Assembly (NCBI GenBank): GCA_031360885.1
Contig: JANMCC010000050.1
Location: 1-20,054 of the forward strand
DNA from: Schlegelella_A sp031360885
GTDB lineage: Bacteria > Pseudomonadota > Gammaproteobacteria > Burkholderiales > Burkholderiaceae_C
Length of the DNA: 20,054 nt
Reading direction: 5' to 3'
Positions 6,779 to 15,087 of the stretch are shown here, piece by piece. Position 1 is the first letter of the stretch. Every line of letters begins with the position of its first letter. Below the pieces are notes generated by a model. The model saw nothing but the letters and a program-made list of their open reading frames with translations. It had not been told where the DNA came from and did no database searches. A program made the translations under genes and the position numbers.

Positions 6779-9136
6779 GTGAAGATTGTCTGCATCGGCG
6801 GTGGCCCGTCCGGCCTGTACTTCGCGCTTCTGATGAAGCGGCAGGATCCCTCGCACGAGGTCGTCGTCGTCGAGCGGAACAAGCCCTACGACACCTTCGG
6901 CTGGGGCGTCGTGTTCTCCGACCAGACGCTGGGCAACCTGCAGCAGGCCGATCCCGAGAGCGCGGCGCAGATCCTCGGCGCGTTCAACCACTGGGACGAC
7001 ATCGAGGTCAACATCCGCGGCTCGAAGATCATCTCGGGCGGCCACGGCTTCTGCGGCATCGGCCGCAAGCGCCTGCTCAACATCCTGCAGGCGCGCTGCG
7101 AGGCGCTCGGCGTGGAGCTGCGCTTCGAGACCGACGTCCGGGGCGACGACCAGTACCCCGACGCCGACCTCATCATCGCCAGCGACGGCCTCAACAGCCG
7201 CATTCGCGCCGAGCACGCCGCCACCTACCGGCCCGACATCGACCTGCGCGACTGCCGCTTCGTCTGGCTGGGCACGAACAAGCTGTTCGAGGCCTTCACC
7301 TTCGCCTTCGAGGAAACCGAGTGGGGCTGGTTCCAGGCGCACGCCTACCGCTTCGACGACCAGACCTCCACCTTCATCGTCGAGACGCCGGAGCGCGTCT
7401 GGCGCGCCGCCGGCCTCGAGACCATGGAGAAGGAAGACGCGATCGCCTTCTGCGAGAAGCTGTTCGCCAGGTACCTCGACGGCAACCGGCTGATGTCGAA
7501 CGCCTCGCACCTGCGCGGCTCGGCGCAGTGGATCCGCTTTCCGCGCGTCGTCTGCGCAAGCTGGGTGCACCACAACGGCCGCGCGCCGGTGGTGCTGATG
7601 GGCGACGCCGCGCATACCGCCCACTTCTCCATCGGCTCGGGCACCAAGCTCGCGCTCGAGGATTCGATCGAGCTCGCGCGCTGCATCGCGAAGTCGCCCG
7701 GCGACCTGGGCGGCGCGCTGCGCTCGTACGAGGCGGTGCGCAGCATCGAGGTGCTGAAGATCCAGAACGCGGCGCGCAACTCGACCGAGTGGTTCGAGCA
7801 CGTCGACCGCTACGTCAACCTGCCGCCCGAGCAGTTCGCCTACTCGCTGCTCACCCGCAGCCAGCGCATCAGCCACGAGAACCTGCGCCTGCGCGACAAG
7901 GGCTACGTCGAGAACTACGAAGACTGGATCGCCGCCGCCGCCGGCAAGCAACGGGTCGCGCCGCACGGCCCGATCCCGCCCATGTTCACGCCGTTCCGGC
8001 TGCGCGGCGTCACCCTCAAGAACCGGATCGTCGTCTCGCCGATGGCGCAGTACTCCGCCGTCGACGGCATCCCCGGCGACTACCACCTGGTGCACCTCGG
8101 CGCTCGCGCCATGGGCGGCGCGGCGATGGTCGTCGCCGAGATGACCTGCCCGACCGCCGACGCGCGCATCACGCCTGGCTGCCCGGGCCTGTGGAACACG
8201 GCGCAGCGCGACGCCTGGAAGCGGATCGTCGACTTCGTCCACGCCAACAGCGACGCGAAGATCGCGATGCAGCTCGGCCACGCCGGCGCCAAGGGCTCGA
8301 CCCGGGTGCCGTGGGAGGGGGAAGACCTGCCGCTGGAAAGCGGCAACTGGCCGCTGATCTCTGCCTCGCCGCAGCAGTACCTCGACGGCACCAGCGACTG
8401 GTCGGAAGCGATGACCCGGGCCGACATGGACCGGGTGCGCGACGACTTCGTGCGCTCCACCCGCTACGCCGCCGAGGCCGGCTTCGACTGGCTCGAGCTG
8501 CACTGCGCGCACGGCTACCTGCTCTCCTCGTTCATCTCGCCGCTCACCAACCAGCGCACCGACGAGTACGGCGGCTCGCTCGCCAATCGCCTGCGCTATC
8601 CGCTCGAGGTGTTCCAGTCGATGCGGGAAACCTGGCCGTCGCACCTGCCGATCTCGGTGCGGATCTCCGCCCACGACTGGGTCGAAGGCGGCATCACGCC
8701 CGACGACGCGGTCGAGATCGCACGCCACTTCAAGGCCGCGGGCTGCGACCTGATCGACTGCTCCTCGGGCCAGGTGAGCAAGCTGCAGAAGCCCGTGTAC
8801 GGCCGCATGTACCAGGCGCCGTTCGCCGACCGCATCAGGAACGAAGCGGGCATTCCGACGATGGCGGTGGGCGCGATCTCCGAGGCCGACCACGTCAACA
8901 GCATCATCGCCGCCGGGCGCGCCGACCTCTGCGCCGTCGCCCGGCCGCACCTCGCCAACCCGGCCTGGACGCTGCTGGAATCGGCGCGCATCGGCTACAC
9001 CGAGGTCGAATGGCCGAAGCAGTACCGCTCGGCCAAGACCCAGCTCGAGCGCAACCTCGAACGCGAGCGGCAGATGGCAGCCCAGGGAGCCGGCCTCTCC
9101 GCCCTCGAGCAGGCCAACAAGGCGCTCGGCGCATGA
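6779..9136 (+). CDS. abmA: 2-aminobenzoyl-CoA (anthraniloyl-CoA) monooxygenase/reductase
   Basis: A 785-residue fused flavoenzyme. Residues 1 to about 390 are an FAD monooxygenase: the dinucleotide loop CIGGGPSGLYFALLM starts at residue 5, and MGDAAHTAHFSIGSG begins at about 274. Residues from about 400 to 770 are an Old Yellow Enzyme (FMN) domain: PPMFTPFRLRG at about 400, and HCAHGYLLSSF with His575, His578 and Tyr580, followed by NQRTDEYGGS. There is no Cys cluster for Fe-S. Known enzymes of this kind, including Azoarcus (Aromatoleum) evansii AbmA, hydroxylate 2-aminobenzoyl-CoA with O2 and then reduce the ring to 2-amino-5-oxocyclohex-1-ene-1-carboxyl-CoA; annotation pipelines often call it salicylyl-CoA 5-hydroxylase/oxidoreductase. 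The GTG start opens the FAD motif directly; the overlapping ATG at 6777 is followed at once by TGA. It is the first gene of the operon, 17 bp after the operator. The 2-aminobenzoate-CoA ligase at the operon end supports the substrate. The symbol is by family resemblance. Confidence 0.92.
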   Translation: MKIVCIGGGPSGLYFALLMKRQDPSHEVVVVERNKPYDTFGWGVVFSDQTLGNLQQADPESAAQILGAFNHWDDIEVNIRGSKIISGGHGFCGIGRKRLLNILQARCEALGVELRFETDVRGDDQYPDADLIIASDGLNSRIRAEHAATYRPDIDLRDCRFVWLGTNKLFEAFTFAFEETEWGWFQAHAYRFDDQTSTFIVETPERVWRAAGLETMEKEDAIAFCEKLFARYLDGNRLMSNASHLRGSAQWIRFPRVVCASWVHHNGRAPVVLMGDAAHTAHFSIGSGTKLALEDSIELARCIAKSPGDLGGALRSYEAVRSIEVLKIQNAARNSTEWFEHVDRYVNLPPEQFAYSLLTRSQRISHENLRLRDKGYVENYEDWIAAAAGKQRVAPHGPIPPMFTPFRLRGVTLKNRIVVSPMAQYSAVDGIPGDYHLVHLGARAMGGAAMVVAEMTCPTADARITPGCPGLWNTAQRDAWKRIVDFVHANSDAKIAMQLGHAGAKGSTRVPWEGEDLPLESGNWPLISASPQQYLDGTSDWSEAMTRADMDRVRDDFVRSTRYAAEAGFDWLELHCAHGYLLSSFISPLTNQRTDEYGGSLANRLRYPLEVFQSMRETWPSHLPISVRISAHDWVEGGITPDDAVEIARHFKAAGCDLIDCSSGQVSKLQKPVYGRMYQAPFADRIRNEAGIPTMAVGAISEADHVNSIIAAGRADLCAVARPHLANPAWTLLESARIGYTEVEWPKQYRSAKTQLERNLERERQMAAQGAGLSALEQANKALGA

Positions 9137-9209
9137 GGCCCCCACGCTCACTTCGTTCGCTGCCCCCGGAGGGGGCGCGGGCGCCCGTGGGGCGGCCCGG
9201 CGGGCGGCC
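9137..9209. repeat. Burkholderiales-type GC-rich intergenic repeat with nested hairpins
   Basis: The 73 bp between the monooxygenase stop and the MarR coding region begin CCCCCACGCTCACTTCGTT and have the look of a dispersed repeat I associate with Comamonadaceae and related genomes. An outer pair CCCCACG (9140-9146)/CGTGGGG (9186-9192) encloses a perfect hairpin GCCCCC-GGA-GGGGGC (9162-9176). It runs right up to the codon where MarR homology begins. It could attenuate transcription or separate translation of the first gene from the rest. Confidence 0.65.
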
Positions 9210-9749
9210 CTGAAGACCAACGACCCCTCGCACGCCCTGCTCGAAGACGCCGACGAGCTGGGCCACGAAGCCCGCGCCGGCAGCGGCGACCATGCGGCGC
9301 TCAAGCTCTGGCTGCGCATGCTCGCCTGCACCACGCACATCGAGGCCGAGATCCGCCGCCGGCTGCGCGAGCGCTTCGACATCTCGCTAGCGCGCTTCGA
9401 CTACATGGCGCAGCTCTACCGCTACAAGGACGGCCTGAAGATGCGCGACCTCTCGCGCTACCTCATGGTCACCGGCGGCAACGTCACCGGCCTGACCGAC
9501 GACCTCGAGAAAGAGGGCGCCGTGCTGCGCGAGAACAGCCCCGGCGACCGGCGCGCATGGATCGTGCGCCTCACCGCCAAGGGCCGGCGCCACTTCGAGA
9601 CCATGGCGCGCGAGCACGAGAGCTGGATCCTGGAGCTGCTGGCGGGCCTCGACGCGGCCACCGTGCAGCAGCTCCATGGCCAGCTCGGCCGCCTGCGCGT
9701 GCATCTGGTGCAGAACAACGAACCCTCTCCCGAGGAAAAGAAGACATGA
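9210..9749 (+). CDS. MarR-family transcriptional regulator
   Basis: Winged-helix regulator of the MarR family, probably a ligand-released repressor of the divergent operons. The core has the recognition region MRDLSRYLMVTGGNVTGLTDDLEKEG and the wing ENSPGDRRAWIVRLTAKGRRHFE, followed by a C-terminal dimer helix. The first in-frame ATG is at 9318 (143 residues), but the frame upstream reads KTNDPSHALL and then GDHAALKLWLRM, which looks like the normal N-terminal dimerisation helix of the family. From the CTG at 9210 the protein is 179 residues, a usual MarR length. No ATG, GTG or TTG occurs in frame between the upstream stop region and 9318, so the true start is either CTG or the short form. 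The stop overlaps the hydratase start (ATGA, 9746-9749). Its position inside the operon implies autoregulation. Confidence 0.85.
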   Translation: MKTNDPSHALLEDADELGHEARAGSGDHAALKLWLRMLACTTHIEAEIRRRLRERFDISLARFDYMAQLYRYKDGLKMRDLSRYLMVTGGNVTGLTDDLEKEGAVLRENSPGDRRAWIVRLTAKGRRHFETMAREHESWILELLAGLDAATVQQLHGQLGRLRVHLVQNNEPSPEEKKT

Positions 9750-10615
9750 GCGAGACAAGCACGACGTCGCGGGTCGATCCCGCCCTCGCGGCCGGCAACC
9801 GCCGCCCCCTCGCCGGCTACGCGGCGAAGCACTTCGCCTGGAGCCTGAGCGCGGAAGGCGTCGGCCGGATCACGCTCACCCGGCCGGAGCGCAAGAACCC
9901 GCTCACCTTCGACTCCTACGCCGAGCTGCGCGACCTGTTCGAGCGCATGCGGCATGCCGAGGACGTGCATGCCGTCGTCATCGCCGGCTCGGGCGGCAAC
10001 TTCTGCTCGGGCGGCGACGTGCACGAGATCATCGGCCCCCTGGTCAGGCTGAAGGCGCCCGAGCTGCTGATGTTCACGCGCATGACCGGCGACCTGGTGA
10101 AGGCGATGCGCGTGTGCCCGCAGACGATCATTGCGGCGATCGACGGCGTGTGCGCCGGCGCCGGCGCGATCATGGCGATGGCGTCCGACCTGCGCCTCGG
10201 CACCGCGCGCTCGAAGACCGCGTTCCTCTTCAACCGCGTCGGCCTCGCCGGCTGCGACATGGGCGCGTGCGCGATGCTGCCGCGCATCATCGGCCAGGGC
10301 CGGGCGAGCGAGCTGCTCTACACCGGCCGCGCCCTCGGCGGCGAGGAGGCCGAGCGCTGGGGCTTCCTCAACCGCCTGGTGCTGCCCGAGAAGCTCGAGG
10401 AGGAGGCGATGGCGCTGGCGAAGGAGATCGTCGCCGGCCCGACCTTCGCCAACGGCATCACCAAGGCGATGCTGCATCAGGAATGGGCGATGACGATCGA
10501 GCAGGCGATCGAGGCCGAGGCGCAGGCGCAGGCGATCTGCATGCTGACCCAGGACTTCACCCGCGCGTACGAAGCGTTCGCGGCGAAGCAGAAGCCGGTG
10601 TTCCAGGGCGACTGA
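9746..10615 (+). CDS. Enoyl-CoA hydratase/isomerase family protein
   Basis: A 289-residue crotonase-fold protein. The first oxyanion-hole segment is IAGSGGNFCSGGDVHE (79-94) and the second DGVCAGAGAIMAMASDLRLG (133-152). The two glutamates of classical enoyl-CoA hydratase are absent: the positions corresponding to rat Glu144 and Glu164 are Ile142 and Arg164, while an Asp occurs at 171 in GLAGCDMGAC. The protein is therefore unlikely to be a plain hydratase; hydrolysis, ring opening or isomerisation of the dearomatised acyl-CoA would suit both the altered site and the pathway (inference). The ATG at 9746 overlaps the MarR stop and has GAGGA at 9732-9736. An N-terminal extension of about 30 residues precedes the fold. 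The next gene starts 2 bp after the stop. Confidence 0.88.
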   Translation: MSETSTTSRVDPALAAGNRRPLAGYAAKHFAWSLSAEGVGRITLTRPERKNPLTFDSYAELRDLFERMRHAEDVHAVVIAGSGGNFCSGGDVHEIIGPLVRLKAPELLMFTRMTGDLVKAMRVCPQTIIAAIDGVCAGAGAIMAMASDLRLGTARSKTAFLFNRVGLAGCDMGACAMLPRIIGQGRASELLYTGRALGGEEAERWGFLNRLVLPEKLEEEAMALAKEIVAGPTFANGITKAMLHQEWAMTIEQAIEAEAQAQAICMLTQDFTRAYEAFAAKQKPVFQGD

Positions 10616-10617
10616 GC

Positions 10618-11811
10618 ATGGCGCCGTTCGCTCCGCCCACGCACCTCGACTGGCCGTTCTTCGAGCCGCGGCACCGCGCCTTCGCCGCGGAGCTCGGCGC
10701 GTGGGCGGATGCCCATTTGCCGCACGGCCACGGTCCCGACGTCGACGCCGAGTGCAAGGCGCTGGTGCGCTCGCTCGGCGACGCTGGCTGGTTCGCCCAT
10801 GCCGTCGCCGGCACGGCCTATGGCGGCGCCGCCGAGACGATCGACACGCGCACCCTCTGCCTGGCGCGCGAGACCCTGGCGCGGCGCTCGGGCCTGGCCG
10901 ACTTTGCCTTCGCGATGCAGGGCCTTGGCTCCGGCGCGATCAGCCTCGCCGGCACCGAGGCGCAGAAGCGCCAGTGGCTGCCCCGGGTCGCCGCCGGCGA
11001 CGCGATCGCCGCGTTCGCGCTCTCCGAGCCCGAGGCCGGCTCCGACGTCGGCGCCATGCGCTGCGCGGCGCGCGAGGACGGCGACCACTACGTGCTCGAC
11101 GGCGAGAAGACCTGGATCAGCAACGGCGGCATCGCCGACATGTATGTCGTGTTCGCGCGCAGCGATTCGGCCGCGAAGGGCGCGAAGGGCATCTCGGCCT
11201 TCATCGTCGAGGCCGGCACGCCCGGCTTCGAGATCGCGGCGCGGATCGAGGTGATCGCGCCGCATCCGCTCGCGCGCCTCATGTTCACCGGCTGCCGCGT
11301 GCCGAAGGCGAGCCGCGTCGGCGCCGACGGCGAAGGCTTCAAGGTGGCGATGCGCACGCTCGACGTGTTCCGCACCTCGGTCGCCGCCGCCGCGCTCGGC
11401 TTCGCCCGCCGCGCGCTCGACGAAGCCCTTCACCGCACGACCACGCGGCCGATGTTCGGCCAGACCCTCGCCCACCTGCCACTCGCCCAGGCCAAGCTCG
11501 CCGAGATGGCGACGACCATCGACGCCAGCGCGCTGCTCGTCTACCGCGCCGCCTGGCAGCGCGACATGGGGCGTGGCGTCACCAAGGAGGCGGCGATGGC
11601 GAAGATGGCCGCCACCGAGGGCGCGCAGCAGGTCATCGACTCGGCGGTGCAGCTTTTCGGCGGCCAGGGCGTGGTGAGCGGCGAGACGGTCGAGAAGCTC
11701 TACCGCGAGATCCGCGCCTTGCGCATCTACGAGGGCGCCACCGAGGTGCAGCAGCTCATCATCGCCCGCGAGCTGCTCAAGGACACGACGCAGAAAAAGG
11801 AAACCGCATGA
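10618..11811 (+). CDS. Acyl-CoA dehydrogenase
   Basis: A 397-residue FAD-dependent acyl-CoA dehydrogenase that introduces an alpha,beta double bond and passes electrons to electron-transfer flavoprotein. Family marks are FALSEPEAGSDVGAMR in the FAD/substrate-binding middle domain, GEKTWISNGGIADMY, and the catalytic base Glu372 in RIYEGATEVQQ. The C-terminal helical domain carries AVQLFGGQGVV. The start at 10618 lies 2 bp after the hydratase stop and the stop overlaps the RidA start (ATGA), so it is in the middle of a coupled block. In the anthranilate-CoA pathway an acyl-CoA dehydrogenase of this sort would act on the reduced ring or on the chain after ring opening; which one is not visible. 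It differs clearly from the glutaryl-CoA dehydrogenase two genes on, so the two are not duplicates. Confidence 0.92.
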   Translation: MAPFAPPTHLDWPFFEPRHRAFAAELGAWADAHLPHGHGPDVDAECKALVRSLGDAGWFAHAVAGTAYGGAAETIDTRTLCLARETLARRSGLADFAFAMQGLGSGAISLAGTEAQKRQWLPRVAAGDAIAAFALSEPEAGSDVGAMRCAAREDGDHYVLDGEKTWISNGGIADMYVVFARSDSAAKGAKGISAFIVEAGTPGFEIAARIEVIAPHPLARLMFTGCRVPKASRVGADGEGFKVAMRTLDVFRTSVAAAALGFARRALDEALHRTTTRPMFGQTLAHLPLAQAKLAEMATTIDASALLVYRAAWQRDMGRGVTKEAAMAKMAATEGAQQVIDSAVQLFGGQGVVSGETVEKLYREIRALRIYEGATEVQQLIIARELLKDTTQKKETA

Positions 11812-12209
11812 CGATGAACGAAGCGCTGCTGCCCGAGGGCTGGCCGCGGCCCAAGGGCTACGCCAACGGCGTCGCCGCCACCGGCCGGCAGGTCTACGTG
11901 GCCGGCCAGGTCGGCTGGGATCCGCAGGGCGTGTGGGAGACCGACGACTTCGCGGCGCAGACCAGGCAAGCGCTGGTCAACATCGTCGCCGTGCTGAAGA
12001 GCGCCGGCGCCGAGCCGAAGCACATCGCGCGCATGACCTGGTACGTGACGAGCAAGCGCGAGTACCTCGCGGCCGGCCGCGAGATCGGCAAGGCGTTTCG
12101 CGAGATCATCGGCTTCTACGACATCGCGATGACCGCGGTCGAGGTCACCGCCCTGATCGAGGATCGGGCCAAGGTCGAGATCGAGGTCACCGCCGTCATT
12201 CCCGACTGA
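11808..12209 (+). CDS. RidA/YjgF/UK114 family protein lacking the catalytic Arg
   Basis: A 133-residue Rid-family protein. The fold-defining pieces are GRQVYVAGQVGWDPQG (26-41), the helix AAQTRQALVNIVAVLKSAGA (49-68), MTWYVTS and the closing strand KVEIEVTAVI. Classical RidA hydrolyses reactive enamines/imines using an Arg in PARSxVEV; here the matching stretch is DIAMTAVEV, with Met108 (codon 12129-12131) in place of the Arg. That places it with the Arg-less Rid subgroups, whose activities are poorly known. The context is suggestive: the monooxygenase product is itself an enamine-type amino-oxo acyl-CoA, so a Rid protein may bind it or aid its deamination. The ATG at 11808 overlaps the acyl-CoA dehydrogenase stop, with AAGG about 8 bp upstream. 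Confidence 0.9.
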   Translation: MTMNEALLPEGWPRPKGYANGVAATGRQVYVAGQVGWDPQGVWETDDFAAQTRQALVNIVAVLKSAGAEPKHIARMTWYVTSKREYLAAGREIGKAFREIIGFYDIAMTAVEVTALIEDRAKVEIEVTAVIPD

Positions 12210-12234
12210 ACATTTTTTAGAAGGCGAACATTCC

Positions 12235-13416
<1,182 letters not shown>

Positions 13417-13453
13417 CGGCGCGCGCTCCTTGCCAGATCGCGGCGCGACGACC

Positions 13454-15079
13454 ATGCCCTACACCGCCCATGTCGACACCTTCGCACGCGACCACCTGCC
13501 CCCGGCCGAGAGCCAGCCCGAATACCTCTTCGACCTGCCCGAGCTGCAGTTCCCCGAGCGCCTGAACTGCGCCACCGAGCTGCTCGACCGCGCGGTGCGG
13601 GAAGGTCGCGGCGACCGGCCGTGCGTCAGCGCGCCCGGCGGCCCCACCTGGACCTATGCCGAGCTGCAGCGCCAGGCCGACCGCATCGCCCACGTGCTGG
13701 TGAAGGACTGCGGCCTGGTGCCGGGCAACCGGGTGCTGCTGCGCTCGGCCAACAAGCCGATGCTCGTGGCCTGCTGGTTCGCGGTGATGAAGGCTGGTGG
13801 CATCGCCGTGGCCACCATGCCGATGCTGCGCGCCAAGGAGCTGAAGCAGATCGTCGAGAAAGGCCAGGTCGATTTCGCGCTCTGCGACCAGGCCTTGCGC
13901 GGCGAGCTCGAGACGCTGCTGCCGGTGACGCCGGTGCTGCAGCGCATCGTCTGCTTCGGCGACCCCACGCCCGACGGTCTCGAGGCGCTGATGGCGCGCC
14001 ACGACGCGCCCTTCACCAACGTCGACACGGCCGCCGACGACACCTGCCTGCTCGCCTTCACCTCCGGCACCACCGGCCAGCCGAAGGCGACCATGCACTT
14101 CCATCGCGACGTGATGGCGAGCTGCCTCTGCTTTCCGCCGCACGTGCTGCGCGCGAGCGAGAGCGACGTCTTCATCGGCAGCCCGCCGCTCGCCTTCACC
14201 TTCGGCCTCGGCGGCCTGACGCTGTTCCCCATGCACTTCGGCGCCTCGACCGTGCTGCTCGAGAAGGCCGGGCCGAACGAGCTGCTCGAGGCGCTGGTGG
14301 CGCACAAGGCGACCGTGCTCTTCACCGCGCCGACCTCGTACCGGGCGATGGCGCCACAGGCGTTGGAGCGGCGGCTCGGCGTGCGCGACGGCGGCGTGCT
14401 GCGCAAGTGCGTCTCCGCCGGCGAGGTGCTGCCCGCGGCGACGCGCGCGCTCTGGCGCGAGGCCACCGGCATCGAGCTGATCGACGGCATCGGCGCGACC
14501 GAGATGCTGCACATCTTCATCTCCGCCGACGAGGCCGAGGCGCGCCCCGGCGCCACCGGCAAGGCGATTCCCGGCTACCGCGCCAGGGTCGTCGACGACG
14601 ACGGCAACGAGGTGCCGCCCGGCACGGTCGGCAAGCTGGCGGTGCAGGGCCCCACCGGCTGCCGCTACCTCGACGACCCGCGCCAGGAGAACTACGTGCG
14701 CAGCGGCTGGAACTACACCGGCGACGCCTACCTGATGGACGCCGACGGCTACTTCCACTACCAGAGCCGCACCGACGACATGATCATCTCGGCCGGCTAC
14801 AACATCGCCGCCCCCGAGGTCGAGGAGGCGCTGCTCGGCCATGCCGCGGTGGCCGAGTGCGCGGTGATCGGCGTGCCCGACGAGGAGCGCGGGCAGATCG
14901 TCAAGGCCTACGTCGTGCTGCGTCCCGGCCATGCCGCCGGCGAGGCGATGGTGAAGGGCCTGCAAGACTTCGTGAAGGCGACCGTGGCGCCGTACAAGTA
15001 CCCGCGGGCGGTGGAGTTCCGCGAGGCGCTGCCGCGCACGGAGACGGGGAAGCTGCAGAGGTTCCGGCTCCGGGGGTAG
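13454..15079 (+). CDS. abmG: 2-aminobenzoate-CoA ligase
   Basis: A 541-residue AMP-forming ligase of the benzoate/2-aminobenzoate-CoA ligase family, converting anthranilate, ATP and CoA to 2-aminobenzoyl-CoA, the substrate of the monooxygenase at the head of the operon. The phosphate loop TSGTTGQPKA is at about 203-212, GIGATEMLHIF is the adenine/substrate region, the hinge is RTDDMIISAGYNIA, and the C-terminal lysine is in ETGKLQRF (Lys533). The N-terminus YTAHVDTFARDHLPP resembles known AbmG proteins. ATG 13454 is preferred over the in-frame TTG 13430 because it begins this conserved N-terminus and gives the usual length; no good Shine-Dalgarno is seen for either. It is the last gene of the operon, ending 8 bp from the convergent phospholipase gene. 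Benzoate as an alternative substrate cannot be excluded from sequence. Confidence 0.9.
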   Translation: MPYTAHVDTFARDHLPPAESQPEYLFDLPELQFPERLNCATELLDRAVREGRGDRPCVSAPGGPTWTYAELQRQADRIAHVLVKDCGLVPGNRVLLRSANKPMLVACWFAVMKAGGIAVATMPMLRAKELKQIVEKGQVDFALCDQALRGELETLLPVTPVLQRIVCFGDPTPDGLEALMARHDAPFTNVDTAADDTCLLAFTSGTTGQPKATMHFHRDVMASCLCFPPHVLRASESDVFIGSPPLAFTFGLGGLTLFPMHFGASTVLLEKAGPNELLEALVAHKATVLFTAPTSYRAMAPQALERRLGVRDGGVLRKCVSAGEVLPAATRALWREATGIELIDGIGATEMLHIFISADEAEARPGATGKAIPGYRARVVDDDGNEVPPGTVGKLAVQGPTGCRYLDDPRQENYVRSGWNYTGDAYLMDADGYFHYQSRTDDMIISAGYNIAAPEVEEALLGHAAVAECAVIGVPDEERGQIVKAYVVLRPGHAAGEAMVKGLQDFVKATVAPYKYPRAVEFREALPRTETGKLQRFRLRG

Positions 15080-15087
15080 GCCGCGCG

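Noticed and set aside
6764..9382. An 872-codon minus-strand frame
   Set aside because: It lies opposite the fused monooxygenase, has no family-like motif and shows shadow composition.
13430..13453. TTG start adding eight residues to the 2-aminobenzoate-CoA ligase
   Set aside because: The ATG at 13454 begins the conserved N-terminus and gives the usual length.
15080..15087. Terminator between the ligase and the phospholipase genes
   Set aside because: Only 8 bp separate the stops and no hairpin is seen; the operons may overlap at their 3' ends.
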